64,000 nucleotides of DNA from the NCBI RefSeq assembly GCF_000221185.1, contig NC_015865.1, positions 1,736,001-1,800,000 of the forward strand, in the 5' to 3' direction. Positions 35,887-44,603 of this stretch are shown one piece after another (position 1 is the first letter of the stretch; the number at the start of each line of letters is the position of its first letter). This stretch comes from Thermococcus sp. 4557 (GTDB lineage Archaea; Methanobacteriota_B; Thermococci; Thermococcales; Thermococcaceae). Below the pieces are notes generated by a model. That model made no database searches and had not been told where the DNA came from. It saw only the letters and a program-made list of their open reading frames with translations. A program made the translations under genes and the position numbers.

Positions 35887-36217
35887 AATCCCCAAGCTTT
35901 TCGACGGTTCCGTTAACGAGCTCACCAAGCCTTCCAAGCCGAGGAAGAGGGATGAGAAGGGCGCCCTGAAATCCAGGGATATGAAGAAAGAGAAGATGCA
36001 GAAGACCCTCTACATAAGCAGGGACATGAACCGGAAGCTCATCGAGCTGTACGGCGAGGAGGGGAGGAGGCAGAGCATAATCGTGGAAGATGCGGTGAAC
36101 CTCTACTACTACCTTAGAATGGCACTGGGCGAGAAGAAGTTCGAGGAGCTTCTGAGCGCCGTGAGGAGGGAAGACCCGGAGTTCCTGCGGGAGTACATAG
36201 GCAGATTCAAACTTTAA
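35873..36217 (+). CDS. ribbon-helix-helix partner of the ParA ATPase (SegB-like)
   Basis: A 114-residue protein with a basic, disordered N-terminus (residues 1-40, rich in Lys) and a C-terminal ribbon-helix-helix: KTLYISRDMNRKLIELYGEEGRRQSIIVEDAVNLYYYL. This is the layout of crenarchaeal SegB and of RHH-type ParB partners, whose N-terminus stimulates ParA. The start is taken as TTG at 35873, because GAGGTGG lies eight bases before it; this makes a 14-base overlap with the ATPase gene. Candidate binding sites may be the degenerate repeats just downstream. Confidence 0.78.
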   Translation: MSKDKIPKLFDGSVNELTKPSKPRKRDEKGALKSRDMKKEKMQKTLYISRDMNRKLIELYGEEGRRQSIIVEDAVNLYYYLRMALGEKKFEELLSAVRREDPEFLREYIGRFKL

Positions 36218-36246
36218 CGTTAACCCAGATGCTAGATTCATCCATT

Positions 36247-36339
36247 GAATAAGCCCGCTCAAATCACGCCCCAACTCCCGGTGGATGGACACTGCGCGGC
36301 AACCATGGAATAATCTGCTCGAACCAGGCTCTGGAATAA
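36247..36339. repeat. three degenerate repeats after the segregation gene pair
   Basis: GAATAA followed by similar 13-14 bases occurs at 36247, 36308 and 36334 (for example GAATAAGCCCGCTCAAATCA and GAATAATCTGCTCGAACCA). The first resembles the region around 33757-33774 between cdrS and ftsZ (ATAAGCCGCTGAAATCA). No gene occupies this 132-base spacer. Confidence 0.35.
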
Positions 36340-36349
36340 CACCCTGAAA

Positions 36350-36811
36350 TCAGTCGCAGTACGCCTCCACTATCCTCTGAATTATTTTGCTCGTCTTCGC
36401 CCTGTCGCTCCTGTAGAGGTAGGGGATACGTATGACCTCCGCCTCTATCCCGTGGGTCCTCAGCGCGTCCCGGAGGCGCTCGCAGTTGAAGTCCTGGTCC
36501 GGGCCTATCGCGACGATGTCCGGGTCTATCCTGCGCACCAGCTCGTAGTCTATACCCCCCGGGGATCCGATGTAAACCTCGTCCACCATCTTAAGAGCCC
36601 TCAGAAGTTCCGCCCTGTCCTCCGCCGTGTTCACGGGCTCCCTGCGCTTCCGCTTTCTCACCGTTTCGTCGTGGGCAACTATAACCACCAGCTCGTCCCC
36701 CAGGGCCTTGGCCTGGCTTAAAAAGTGAATATGGCCGATGTGCAGGAGGTCAAAAACCCCGCCGACGAGGACGCGGATTCTTTTCCTCCTTTCCTCCTCG
36801 GTTCCGCTCAT
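36350..36811 (-). CDS. ribL: archaeal FAD synthase (RibL)
   Basis: Cytidylyltransferase-fold enzyme of 153 residues that adenylates FMN to FAD in archaea. It has the nucleotidyltransferase signature [15 protein letters not shown] with the HIGH motif, [18 protein letters not shown], and the [15 protein letters not shown] segment replacing the usual ISTS motif. Length fits RibL. Two bases separate it from the upstream PUA gene; both lie in one operon with pyrF. Confidence 0.88.
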   Translation of the reverse strand: MSGTEEERRKRIRVLVGGVFDLLHIGHIHFLSQAKALGDELVVIVAHDETVRKRKRREPVNTAEDRAELLRALKMVDEVYIGSPGGIDYELVRRIDPDIVAIGPDQDFNCERLRDALRTHGIEAEVIRIPYLYRSDRAKTSKIIQRIVEAYCD

Positions 36812-36812
36812 C

Positions 36813-37331
36813 TCAGCCCACCGTCAGTTCCCAGATTTTGTCCTTGGCGTGGTGGATGTTCTTCACGGCCTTCCCCTTGGGTTTCTCCTTCATGGCCTTT
36901 CCGTCCATCAGGGCAATGCCTATCGCCAGGGGCCTTCCGTAGTCCTCCTCAACCACGAAGACGAAGTCGCCCTCCTTTATGCTCTCGTCGGCGTCCGTTA
37001 TTCCAGCCGCCATGACGTCGGCACCCTTGAGGACGAACGGAACGGCGCCGGCATCGACCACGACGCGCCTGGGCCACGTCCTCAGGTCCTCCTCGTTGGA
37101 CAGCTCGTAGAGCGCTATAACAAGTGGGAAGATGAGTCCCTTCCTTCTTATGAAGAACGGCTTCCCGTTGACCAGGAGTATCTCCGTCGTCTTATCGAAT
37201 TCCGCGACCTCAACCCTGTCCTTCCTGTTCAGCATCTTCCCCGCTATCTCCTCTCCGAAAGTCTCGCTCATCTCCCGGATTATCTCCTTCACTTCCTTCT
37301 TGCTGAGCGGGTGCTTGACCTTCAGCTCCAT
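36813..37331 (-). CDS. PUA-domain protein of the MCT1/Tma20 family
   Basis: A 172-residue protein with an N-terminal domain (residues 1-80) and a C-terminal PUA domain: [37 protein letters not shown], ending [13 protein letters not shown]. It parallels human MCT1 and yeast Tma20 along its whole length, including [23 protein letters not shown]. Those act with eIF2D/DENR in ribosome recycling and reinitiation; the archaeal role is open. The start at 37331 follows GGGGGTGTGAGA. Confidence 0.82.
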   Translation of the reverse strand: MELKVKHPLSKKEVKEIIREMSETFGEEIAGKMLNRKDRVEVAEFDKTTEILLVNGKPFFIRRKGLIFPLVIALYELSNEEDLRTWPRRVVVDAGAVPFVLKGADVMAAGITDADESIKEGDFVFVVEEDYGRPLAIGIALMDGKAMKEKPKGKAVKNIHHAKDKIWELTVG

Positions 37332-37333
37332 TC

Positions 37334-37981
37334 TCACACCCCCAACGTCTCCTCGTACAGCATTCTGGCGCTTTCCCTCGGGTTCTCGCTCGCATAGATT
37401 GAGCGGCCGACTATTATGTAGTCCGTCCCGGCCTTTAAAACCTCACCCGCCCTGCCGCCCTGGGCACCGACGCCTGGAGTCAGGATTTTGATTCCCGGCT
37501 TCAGCTTCGAGCGTATGTACGAAACGCGCTCAGGCCTGGTGGCGGGGGCTATGACGCCGAAGGGCTCAAGTTCGTTGGCCAGTTCGATGAGTTTGTCCGT
37601 GGCCGGCTGGATGAATTCCTTCGCGCCCGGATGACTCATCTCGACGACTATTATGGTTTTCCCCAGCTCCATTACGGCATCAACACTGTCACTCCCGACG
37701 AAACCGTGCGCTATTATGTAGTCCGCCCCTGCCTCGAAAACCTTGCTCGCTATCAGCCGGTTGGTGTTCGGTATGTCCGCTAGCTTGAGGTCGGCTATTA
37801 CCGGCAGTCCCGTAACCTGCTTGAGTTCGGTGATAATGCCCAATCCCGAGCCGATTACCAGCGGCCAGTTAACCTTCACCGCCCACAGGTAATCCGCCGT
37901 GCACTCGGCTATCTCAAGCGCCCTCTCGCGCTCGTACACGTCAAGGGCGAGGATCAGCCTGCTGTTTTCACTCCCGCTCAT
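37334..37981 (-). CDS. pyrF: orotidine 5'-phosphate decarboxylase
   Basis: Last enzyme of UMP synthesis, 215 residues, TIM barrel. Markers: LILALDVYERERALE, AVKVNWPLV with the first catalytic Lys, the DLKLADIPNTN motif containing the Asp-Lys-Asp core, SHPGAKEF, and the phosphate-binding TPGVGAQGGRAGE and IIVGRSIY. Complete. It ends next to the PUA gene and starts four bases after the winged-helix regulator, so all four form an operon. Confidence 0.96.
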   Translation of the reverse strand: MSGSENSRLILALDVYERERALEIAECTADYLWAVKVNWPLVIGSGLGIITELKQVTGLPVIADLKLADIPNTNRLIASKVFEAGADYIIAHGFVGSDSVDAVMELGKTIIVVEMSHPGAKEFIQPATDKLIELANELEPFGVIAPATRPERVSYIRSKLKPGIKILTPGVGAQGGRAGEVLKAGTDYIIVGRSIYASENPRESARMLYEETLGV

Positions 37982-37985
37982 TTCG

Positions 37986-38588
37986 TCACCTCACGAGGGA
38001 CTTTATCTCCTCAGGAATGACATCCCCCTTCAGGGAGAGTGCCGCGTGGTAGGCGCTCTTCATGGCGTCCGCTTCCTTCTCCGCCCAGGTAACCACCACC
38101 AGCTCGCCGTCCTCCAGCCTGAACACTTCCTTAATCCTTTCCGCCAGCTCGGGCATGGTCTCGCTCAGCGGTCTCCCATCCTCAGGGAAAACCGGCTCCC
38201 CGTTCCTCACCACCAGTATCATCGCACCCTTTGCGAAGAACCGTATCGCCTCGTCCCTGAGCTCGATGCTCTTGAACTCCCCCGGCTCTCTCACGGTCAG
38301 TGCGAATGCAGGATGGCCATCAATCTCCCCTATGCGGCGGACTTCCGAGAAATGCCTTGAGATCCCCTCGAGAAGCCCCATTCCTCTTCCGTTGAGGGAG
38401 TGGCCGCGCTGGGTTGATTCTATGACTTCAAGGTTTCCGAGCTTCTTCAGAAGCGTCCTGACGCTGCCCTCACCCAGCTCGAGGACTTCGGATATGGCCT
38501 TCCTCCCAGTCGGGTTCCGGAGCATGAACAGAACCGCAACGGCATCCTCAAGCGTGAACTCAGGGTAGGCTCCCCTCTTCCAGCTCAT
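37986..38588 (-). CDS. winged-helix protein with C-terminal DUF4443-like domain
   Basis: A 200-residue protein. Residues 10-75 are a winged helix (TLEDAVAVLFMLRNPTGRKAISEVLELGEGSVRTLLKKLGNLEVI). Residues 90-190 are a domain with VREPGEFKSIELRDEAIRFFAKGAMILVVRNG that could bind a small ligand. The layout matches archaeal HTH-DUF4443 proteins. Being first in an operon with pyrF and ribL, it may sense a nucleotide or flavin precursor; this is inference. ATG at 38588 follows GGAGGG-type purines. Confidence 0.75.
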   Translation of the reverse strand: MSWKRGAYPEFTLEDAVAVLFMLRNPTGRKAISEVLELGEGSVRTLLKKLGNLEVIESTQRGHSLNGRGMGLLEGISRHFSEVRRIGEIDGHPAFALTVREPGEFKSIELRDEAIRFFAKGAMILVVRNGEPVFPEDGRPLSETMPELAERIKEVFRLEDGELVVVTWAEKEADAMKSAYHAALSLKGDVIPEEIKSLVR

Positions 38589-38711
38589 CTTTTTCCCTCC
38601 AAGAAAAATATGGCGAGGGGATTAAAAGGTTTGTCAGGTCGGGCTCCTTACGAAACATTTATAATGATCAAATTACCTTAGATAGTTTTGGATACTTTTG
38701 GAAACCCGGGG

Positions 38712-39422
38712 GTGAGCAAAACGGTTCGTTGGGCTATGGTTATTGTGACATTTATCATTGGAATAGTGGTTTCCAGCGGGTGCTTGGGAACACCCGATAC
38801 CTCTTCCAGCTCCAGTCCTTCTCCCTCCAGTATTACTTCAAGTGCATGTTCTGAATCTGAAACCCCCGGAATGGAGGAAATAGTTTTTCCAAGAACCATC
38901 TCTTTTAACGCACTCCTTACAATAACCAGGGGCAATGTCACCCTCATGAAATACTCGTACAGCGCCATCATCGACTACCCTCAAATGGACGCCCAGGTCA
39001 ACTTCACTTCAATCTACCGTCCGGGAATGGAAGGATTAACAGGAAACTGGCACCACAAAAGAATCATAATTGAGAACTGGTCATCGGTGAGGATGTTCGT
39101 TGTCCCGCCAGCCGCGTGGATGCCCGTTCTTAAGAACCAGACGGAGGAAATAATAGAGGCGGTGTTTCACTCCAACCCATATATGATCATCTTCAATTCC
39201 ACATCCAAAAACGTAACCTGCTCAGAATGCTCTCTCAACGTTACTCTTTCGGCCGAAGAGTCCGCTCTCCTGCTTGCTCAGTTCGTTGGGGCCAACAATA
39301 CCCCCAACATCCCGCTGGAGGGTGTTATCGTGGTAGATGATTCAGTCATAGTCTCCGCGAACTTTACAGGTGTTTTTGAGGGCAAAACGTACAGTTTTAG
39401 TTTGGAGGTGAAGGACGCATGA
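38712..39422 (+). CDS. hypothetical lipoprotein
   Basis: An approximately 236-residue exported protein with an N-terminal helix (WAMVIVTFIIGIVVSSGC) and a lipobox Cys, followed by a Ser/Pro/Thr-rich linker. The rest is beta-rich (ISFNALLTITRGNVTLMKYSYSA) with many Asn-Thr/Ser sequons, suggesting a glycosylated surface protein; it recalls LolA-like lipoprotein-carrier folds. The start is uncertain: GTG at 38712 is chosen, TTG at 38688 and ATG at 38736 are alternatives. A TATA-like TTTATAAT lies at 38659. The end overlaps the protease gene by four bases (ATGA). Confidence 0.65.
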   Translation: MSKTVRWAMVIVTFIIGIVVSSGCLGTPDTSSSSSPSPSSITSSACSESETPGMEEIVFPRTISFNALLTITRGNVTLMKYSYSAIIDYPQMDAQVNFTSIYRPGMEGLTGNWHHKRIIIENWSSVRMFVVPPAAWMPVLKNQTEEIIEAVFHSNPYMIIFNSTSKNVTCSECSLNVTLSAEESALLLAQFVGANNTPNIPLEGVIVVDDSVIVSANFTGVFEGKTYSFSLEVKDA

Positions 39423-41914
39423 AATTTGGAAAACTACTGGCAGTTTTTGTTTTGATAACTGTACTCGCCGGCATCTTTGGAAGCTATGCGGCAGCGGCGG
39501 ATATGCCCTACAAAACGGGAGCAATATTAATCTCTCCGGAAGAATACAGCAAGCTCACAGGATTCAAGTTTGTACCAGTGACCGAGGAAGTCTACAATCA
39601 CCTTATCAAAATAGCCCCAAGTTACCCCCGAAATCCCCCGATTTCTAAGGATACCCTCATGGCAGTCGCCGCCCCCGGGCCGGTTCCTCCTGGCAGTTTG
39701 CCATCCTCCGTCAACAATAGCCTTTATTTGCCTCCAATCGGTAACCAGGGTAATGTTGGCTCATGCAACGCATGGGCGTCTACCTACTACGTCTGGACTT
39801 ACATGATAAACTGGTTCAGAAGCAATCCACACCCAAGCACCGGCGACGTGATAATGAACCCGAGCTTCACGTACAATCTCATAAACGCAGGCTATAACAG
39901 TGGAAGTATTGGCCAAGACGCTATGGCTCTTATATCCACGATAGGAGCGGTTGCGTGGGACGACTTCCCAGTAAACACGAATGATCCAAACAACGTGGAT
40001 GATTGGCCGGTTGAATGGCAGTGGAAAAAGGCAATGCTAAATAGGGGAATCGCAGATATGTACAATGCTATTTGGAAAGGCTCCTCAACTACGGGGATTA
40101 TATACATTATAGATATGACTGACAGCACTCAGTTCCAGTACCTCAAAGGCCTCCTCGCGGCGGGATATATAGCGTACACTGGAATAAATGTTTACAAGGA
40201 GTTTTATTACTTTGACTCAACAAACAACGTGTACGCCCTTAACCAGCCTCATACATTGCCTGAGGGACATAACACACCCGGTGGGCATGCAATCACCATA
40301 GTTGGTTATGATGACAACAAAAAGACCCCCGATGGGAACGGTGCCCTTCTTTTTGTGAACTCTTGGGGAACAGGCTGGGGTGACCACGGCTACGGATGGC
40401 TGACATACCAGGCGGCTCAAGACTCCAATCATCTTCTCAGCCACGGTTATGCATACATACTAGTTCCCAAGGAGCCCCAGCCGTACCAACCGAAAATTTA
40501 TGCCAGTCTTAAGATTACTCACCCCAAGAGGGGTGAAGTTATTGGAGGTCTCTTTAAGCAGGACTGTCCAGAGGGATATGTCTGCTTCCCTCCGAAGGTG
40601 AACGGAGGAATAGAACTCGGGGTCAATATATCAGGCTATACCGTGTGGAACAGCAGGTTTTTAGACTTCTGGATAGGATATCAGCACTATCCATACGACG
40701 GTCTTGCTGACTACCAGGCCCACCCATTCCCGGACAGCCCAATAGTCTTCGACCTCACGGACAGCCTCGATACCCTTACAACTTCGAGTGCAGTTAACTC
40801 GCAGTACGTTCCGTTCTACATCAAACTCGCCGACAAGTACGGTGATGGAGTCACTGGAACGCTGGACTCATTCGAGGTTATCGTCAACTCCACATACATG
40901 CACAGGATAATAGAAGCCAGCACCGACTTCCCGGTTTCGATACCTGAAAACGGGAACTGGCTGACGGTTTCTGCGAACGTTCCGATAGTTGATTACTTTG
41001 GAAACACTCCCCTGGACAAACAGGAGCTCAACACGAACTGGGCTTACATAGAGGTGGGCTCAATCGTCAACATGAGCAGCGCCGTCCTTCACTTCAATGG
41101 CCAGGATTACACCATGGACATGGACAACACATACCACTTCTACTATAACGTTTCAGGGCTTGACGATGGAACCTACACTTACAGCGTCACGGTTACCCTC
41201 CAGAATGGCAACTCGATAAACCTTCCACAGCGCACGGTCTACATAAGCACCTCTTCCCTTAACCAGCAGGTCATCGCGGACTCGGCCCAGTGGGCTGATG
41301 ATAGCACTATCGCCCCCGGTGAAACGGGGTACGTGGATGGAACTTTCGTCTGGAAGGATGTGGTGGATAACGGTGTATCCCCGTTCACCGGCAGGACATA
41401 CGACCTTACATCACTCCAGCTTAGGTACGACTCCGCCAATGGGCTGCTGTACCTCAAGATAGGGGTTACACCAATGGATAACCTGGGAACAACTCCGGCG
41501 TCCCTACTTAAGGTGTACTTCGACGTGGACAGCGACGGTTCGTGGGATTACACAGCCGTTGTTGATCTGGCTAAAGCAGGGGCTAGGGATGGGGTTGCGT
41601 CAATACTGGATCTGTACAACACAGATGGTGCCCAAATAACCACCCGGGATGCAGTGTTTGTTCCTTCCACGACCAGTTCCTCGGTATTCCTTCAGATGCC
41701 CGCCGACCTAATATCTCTATCCAGCGATGCGTCACTGAAGGTTAAAGTCGAACTCTACGAGCATGATGAGGTCTATGGTCCTCTGGATGTTCTTGGAACA
41801 AGCACTGGATCGGATTCTGCAGACGTGGATCTCCAGCAGGTTCCAGTATTCAGCAACATCGAGTATATGGCGGTTCTGGTGCTCCTTGGGGTGCTTCTCT
41901 TCAGGCGGAAGTGA
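39419..41914 (+). CDS. secreted papain-like (C1) protease with surface anchor
   Basis: An 831-residue exported protein. Residues 1-27: signal peptide. Residues about 95-350: peptidase C1 domain with Gln110 and Cys116 in GNQGNVGSCNAWA, His290 in GGHAITIVGYDD and Asn314 in FVNSWGTGWGDHGYG, so the catalytic set is complete. Residues 360-830: beta-sandwich-like domains, with YFDVDSDGSWDYTAVVD near 700. The C-terminus has a hydrophobic helix and RRK, as in membrane- or sortase-anchored surface proteins. Translationally coupled to the lipoprotein gene before it. The pair has a lower GC content than its surroundings. Likely extracellular proteolysis for peptide nutrition. Confidence 0.85.
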   Translation: MKFGKLLAVFVLITVLAGIFGSYAAAADMPYKTGAILISPEEYSKLTGFKFVPVTEEVYNHLIKIAPSYPRNPPISKDTLMAVAAPGPVPPGSLPSSVNNSLYLPPIGNQGNVGSCNAWASTYYVWTYMINWFRSNPHPSTGDVIMNPSFTYNLINAGYNSGSIGQDAMALISTIGAVAWDDFPVNTNDPNNVDDWPVEWQWKKAMLNRGIADMYNAIWKGSSTTGIIYIIDMTDSTQFQYLKGLLAAGYIAYTGINVYKEFYYFDSTNNVYALNQPHTLPEGHNTPGGHAITIVGYDDNKKTPDGNGALLFVNSWGTGWGDHGYGWLTYQAAQDSNHLLSHGYAYILVPKEPQPYQPKIYASLKITHPKRGEVIGGLFKQDCPEGYVCFPPKVNGGIELGVNISGYTVWNSRFLDFWIGYQHYPYDGLADYQAHPFPDSPIVFDLTDSLDTLTTSSAVNSQYVPFYIKLADKYGDGVTGTLDSFEVIVNSTYMHRIIEASTDFPVSIPENGNWLTVSANVPIVDYFGNTPLDKQELNTNWAYIEVGSIVNMSSAVLHFNGQDYTMDMDNTYHFYYNVSGLDDGTYTYSVTVTLQNGNSINLPQRTVYISTSSLNQQVIADSAQWADDSTIAPGETGYVDGTFVWKDVVDNGVSPFTGRTYDLTSLQLRYDSANGLLYLKIGVTPMDNLGTTPASLLKVYFDVDSDGSWDYTAVVDLAKAGARDGVASILDLYNTDGAQITTRDAVFVPSTTSSSVFLQMPADLISLSSDASLKVKVELYEHDEVYGPLDVLGTSTGSDSADVDLQQVPVFSNIEYMAVLVLLGVLLFRRK

Positions 41915-41915
41915 T

Positions 41916-41985
41916 TTTTCGCTTTTTGTTTTTTATTGAATTTTTTAGAATCCTCTCTGTTCAGTATTTAGTGACCCTATCAGGG
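41916..41985 (+). terminator. T-rich terminator after the protease gene
   Basis: TTTTTCGCTTTTTGTTTTTT and a further ATTTTTT follow the stop codon; a small hairpin ACCCT-ATC-AGGGT lies at about 41973-41985. The T-runs match known Thermococcales terminators. Confidence 0.6.
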
Positions 41986-42028
41986 TTGCGTAGAATTAAT
42001 GGAGGAGAAATTTGACAAAAAAGAGGCG

Positions 42029-43177
42029 TCAGAGCCATCTCGGCTCCAGGCCGGCCCACATCCTCATCTTCTCGTGGGCGATGATGCGCGGTATGTTGCC
42101 CTTCTCCTTCGGTCCCGGGTTCTTCATGTAGAATGCGTTGACCTCGTAAACGGCACCGAAGGCCTTCTTCTCGATCGCTATCTTTCCGAGCCTCGCGAGG
42201 TCGACGAGGAGACCGGCGAGTGCCGGGCTGTCGTTTATCCTGCCGGTGATAACGAGCTCGTCGTGGGCGCCGTTGAAGCTGACGTACTCGATGTGCATGG
42301 CTATGAACTTCTTGTCGCCGAGGGGCTCGAGGAAGCCGGTGGGCTTGATGTAGTGCGGTGCGTCGTAGCCGAGGAGCTCCTTGACGACCGAGCTCTTGGT
42401 GAACTCCTTGCTCTTGTTCCTCTCCTTGTCGGTGAGGGCAAGGAAGTCGTTGTTTCCGCCGATGTTGAACTGGGCTATATCGAGGACGTAGCGGTTCCTC
42501 TGGGCGAGGTGGCTGAGAACGTCCGCGGTGAGCGGGGTGGCTCCGGTGGCTCCGTCGTCGCCGAAGATGACCATGTTGCTCTCCTTGGCGAGCTCGACGA
42601 AAGCCGGGTCGTTGGCTATGAGGGTCGGGATGGCGTTGACGAACGCGGCACCGCCAACCTCCTTGGCGTACTGGGCTATGGCATAGGCATAGACCTGCGT
42701 GGCGGTGAGCCTGTCCCTGTTGTCCTCCTCGATGGCCTTCTCAAGCTCCTCCCTGCTTCCGAAGGGCTGGAACGCTTCGGTGGTGCAGACGTTTATGAAG
42801 ACCTCTGCGCCGAGCTCCTTCCACTCGTTCACGAGGTGCTCGACGGCCTCCTTGAGGGTCATCTCGTCTTCGAGGCCGGTGGCCTCGAGCGGAAGGTTCC
42901 TGAGGCTCCTCAGGTGGATTCCCTTCCTGACGGTGATACCCTTGAGGCTCTCCGGCGCCTCTGGATCGTAGGCCCTGACGACCTCGTAGAGGTCCTTTCC
43001 GACCTTGTTTGCATCGACGTCGTAGGAACCGACTATCTCAACATCCTTAATCTTGATTGGAAGCTCATCGGCAAGGGGAACGCCGTAGGGCTCCATCTTT
43101 CCGGCCTTTATCTTCTCAAGGCCGCTCGCGAAGATGCTGGCAACGTAGCCCTGTCCGAGTATGACAACCTTAACCAT
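42029..43177 (-). CDS. ino1: myo-inositol-1-phosphate synthase
   Basis: Converts glucose 6-phosphate to L-myo-inositol 1-phosphate with NAD+, the entry to the thermolyte di-myo-inositol phosphate and to inositol lipids. The 382-residue archaeal form shows VKVVILGQGYVASIFASGL, NVCTTEAFQPF, IFGDDGATGATPLTADVLSHL, DIAQFNIGGNNDFLAL and an EYVSFNGAHDELVI core with catalytic lysines. ATG preceded by GAGGAGGTGG. Encoded downstream of the bifunctional transferase in the same direction with a 42-base gap containing its own TATA-like element, so separate heat- or salt-induced transcription is possible. Confidence 0.95.
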   Translation of the reverse strand: MVKVVILGQGYVASIFASGLEKIKAGKMEPYGVPLADELPIKIKDVEIVGSYDVDANKVGKDLYEVVRAYDPEAPESLKGITVRKGIHLRSLRNLPLEATGLEDEMTLKEAVEHLVNEWKELGAEVFINVCTTEAFQPFGSREELEKAIEEDNRDRLTATQVYAYAIAQYAKEVGGAAFVNAIPTLIANDPAFVELAKESNMVIFGDDGATGATPLTADVLSHLAQRNRYVLDIAQFNIGGNNDFLALTDKERNKSKEFTKSSVVKELLGYDAPHYIKPTGFLEPLGDKKFIAMHIEYVSFNGAHDELVITGRINDSPALAGLLVDLARLGKIAIEKKAFGAVYEVNAFYMKNPGPKEKGNIPRIIAHEKMRMWAGLEPRWL

Positions 43178-43219
43178 TTTTCTCCACCTCCTCAGTTGCT
43201 CTAAGATATTTTACAACAG

Positions 43220-44518
43220 TTAAATAGTTTTCGGCTGCAAAACTTTTCTGGAAATTAAATACGCCGTTATTGCCACCCGCAGGTTCGTCAGAACTGCCAG
43301 CAGAAGGAAGAGCGCTTTAACCGAAGCCCCGACCGGATACAGGAGGAAGAGCATCGTCAGGAAGATTCTCTCGTCCCTCTTGCCGGGGAGCTTTCTGAGA
43401 GTCGGAATCGAGCTGTAGGCGTCCTCACCGTAGGCAGCCTTGAACCTCTCGGTCGAGTAGCTCACCATCACCGAGCCGAGGAGTGCAAGGAGGGCGATTA
43501 GATACCAGAGGGGCTCGGTGAGAGTTGAGTAAGTAAGGAGGGCCAGAAATGCGCCATCAACGTAGCGGTCGAGGAGGGAGTCGATGTAGCCCCCGAACCT
43601 GCTCGTCCTCATCTGGGCCCTCGCCAGCTCGCCATCAACGCCGTCGAGGATTGAGCTAATCTGATACAGTATTCCGGCTAAGGGAAGGCTGAAGAGCGTC
43701 AAAAAGGCCGAGATCATTCCGAGGATAAATGTAACGACAGTCATTTGGTTCGGGGTGGCCTTCTCGGCGAGGAGGTAACTTATCTCGGTTGAAACCTTCC
43801 TGTTGAGATGCCTGCTGACGAACCCGTCGCCCGTTCCCTTCACAGAAGTCTTGATGAGCATTCTTCTGGCCATCTTAAGGTCAGAGGGCGTGTCAACGTC
43901 GGTCCAGGGAAGACCGTCGATGAAGGTAACCTCAAGCCTGGCCATCTTCACGACCTCGCTCACGGGGTAGTCCCCTTCTCTCTCCCTCTCCAGTGCCTCA
44001 GTTATCTCGAAGATGCTCTCATCGAGGACGAAGAAGCCCGTATCAACGGCGTCCCAGTCCTTAAGGTCTTTCCCGATTCGCTCAACCCTGCCGTTTCTGG
44101 CCTTTACCTTAGTCGCCTCGCCAACATCTGCCCATCTCGGTTTCCTGTCCGCTATAAGGCCGCTCCCCCTCAGGGCCTCCCGGATGAATTCCTCGCCGTA
44201 AACGTGGTCGCTCATCACCAAAACAAACCTTCCCGAGATGTGACCTTTCGCCAGGTGGAGTGAATGGCCGTTGCCCTTTTCCGGCTCGGGGTTGACTACC
44301 AGCTCGGCGTTGAGGCCGTGCTCCTCAATGAATTTGCGGTAAAACCCTGCATAGCGTTCGTTAGTGACTATTATGAACATCTCAACGCCGTTTTGCCTGA
44401 GAAGGGTGAGCGTTCGGTACAGAATCTCCCTTCCGGCCACCTTCAGGAGCCCCTTGGGTCTCTCCCCCATCCTCTTTCCGAGGCCTGCCGCCAGAATCAC
44501 CGCCGTTTTTGGCACCAT
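43220..44518 (-). CDS. bifunctional CTP:inositol-1-phosphate cytidylyltransferase / DIPP synthase
   Basis: Makes CDP-inositol and joins it to inositol 1-phosphate to form phosphorylated di-myo-inositol phosphate. Residues 1-230: nucleotidyltransferase with AVILAAGLGKRMGERPKGLLKVAG and MSDHVYGEEF. Residues 240-430: CDP-alcohol phosphotransferase with the motif DGVDGELARAQMRTSRFGGYIDSLLDRYVD, and several helices. This fusion is a hallmark of hyperthermophiles producing DIP. The ATG at 44518 has GGTGAT at ideal distance; 44524 is an alternative start. Confidence 0.94.
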   Translation of the reverse strand: MVPKTAVILAAGLGKRMGERPKGLLKVAGREILYRTLTLLRQNGVEMFIIVTNERYAGFYRKFIEEHGLNAELVVNPEPEKGNGHSLHLAKGHISGRFVLVMSDHVYGEEFIREALRGSGLIADRKPRWADVGEATKVKARNGRVERIGKDLKDWDAVDTGFFVLDESIFEITEALEREREGDYPVSEVVKMARLEVTFIDGLPWTDVDTPSDLKMARRMLIKTSVKGTGDGFVSRHLNRKVSTEISYLLAEKATPNQMTVVTFILGMISAFLTLFSLPLAGILYQISSILDGVDGELARAQMRTSRFGGYIDSLLDRYVDGAFLALLTYSTLTEPLWYLIALLALLGSVMVSYSTERFKAAYGEDAYSSIPTLRKLPGKRDERIFLTMLFLLYPVGASVKALFLLLAVLTNLRVAITAYLISRKVLQPKTI

Positions 44519-44603
44519 TGGCATCACCTTTTTAAAGCCCCCGCCGAGCCACTCTCCAGTGAAGGTTATCCGACCAATGATTTGAAGCTTTCGGGTGAGA
44601 GGG

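Noticed and set aside
41999-43204. 400-residue plus-strand frame opposite ino1
   Set aside because: It is the antisense of a clearly conserved enzyme, rich in Leu, Val, Asp and Glu as expected for a mirror frame in GC-rich DNA.
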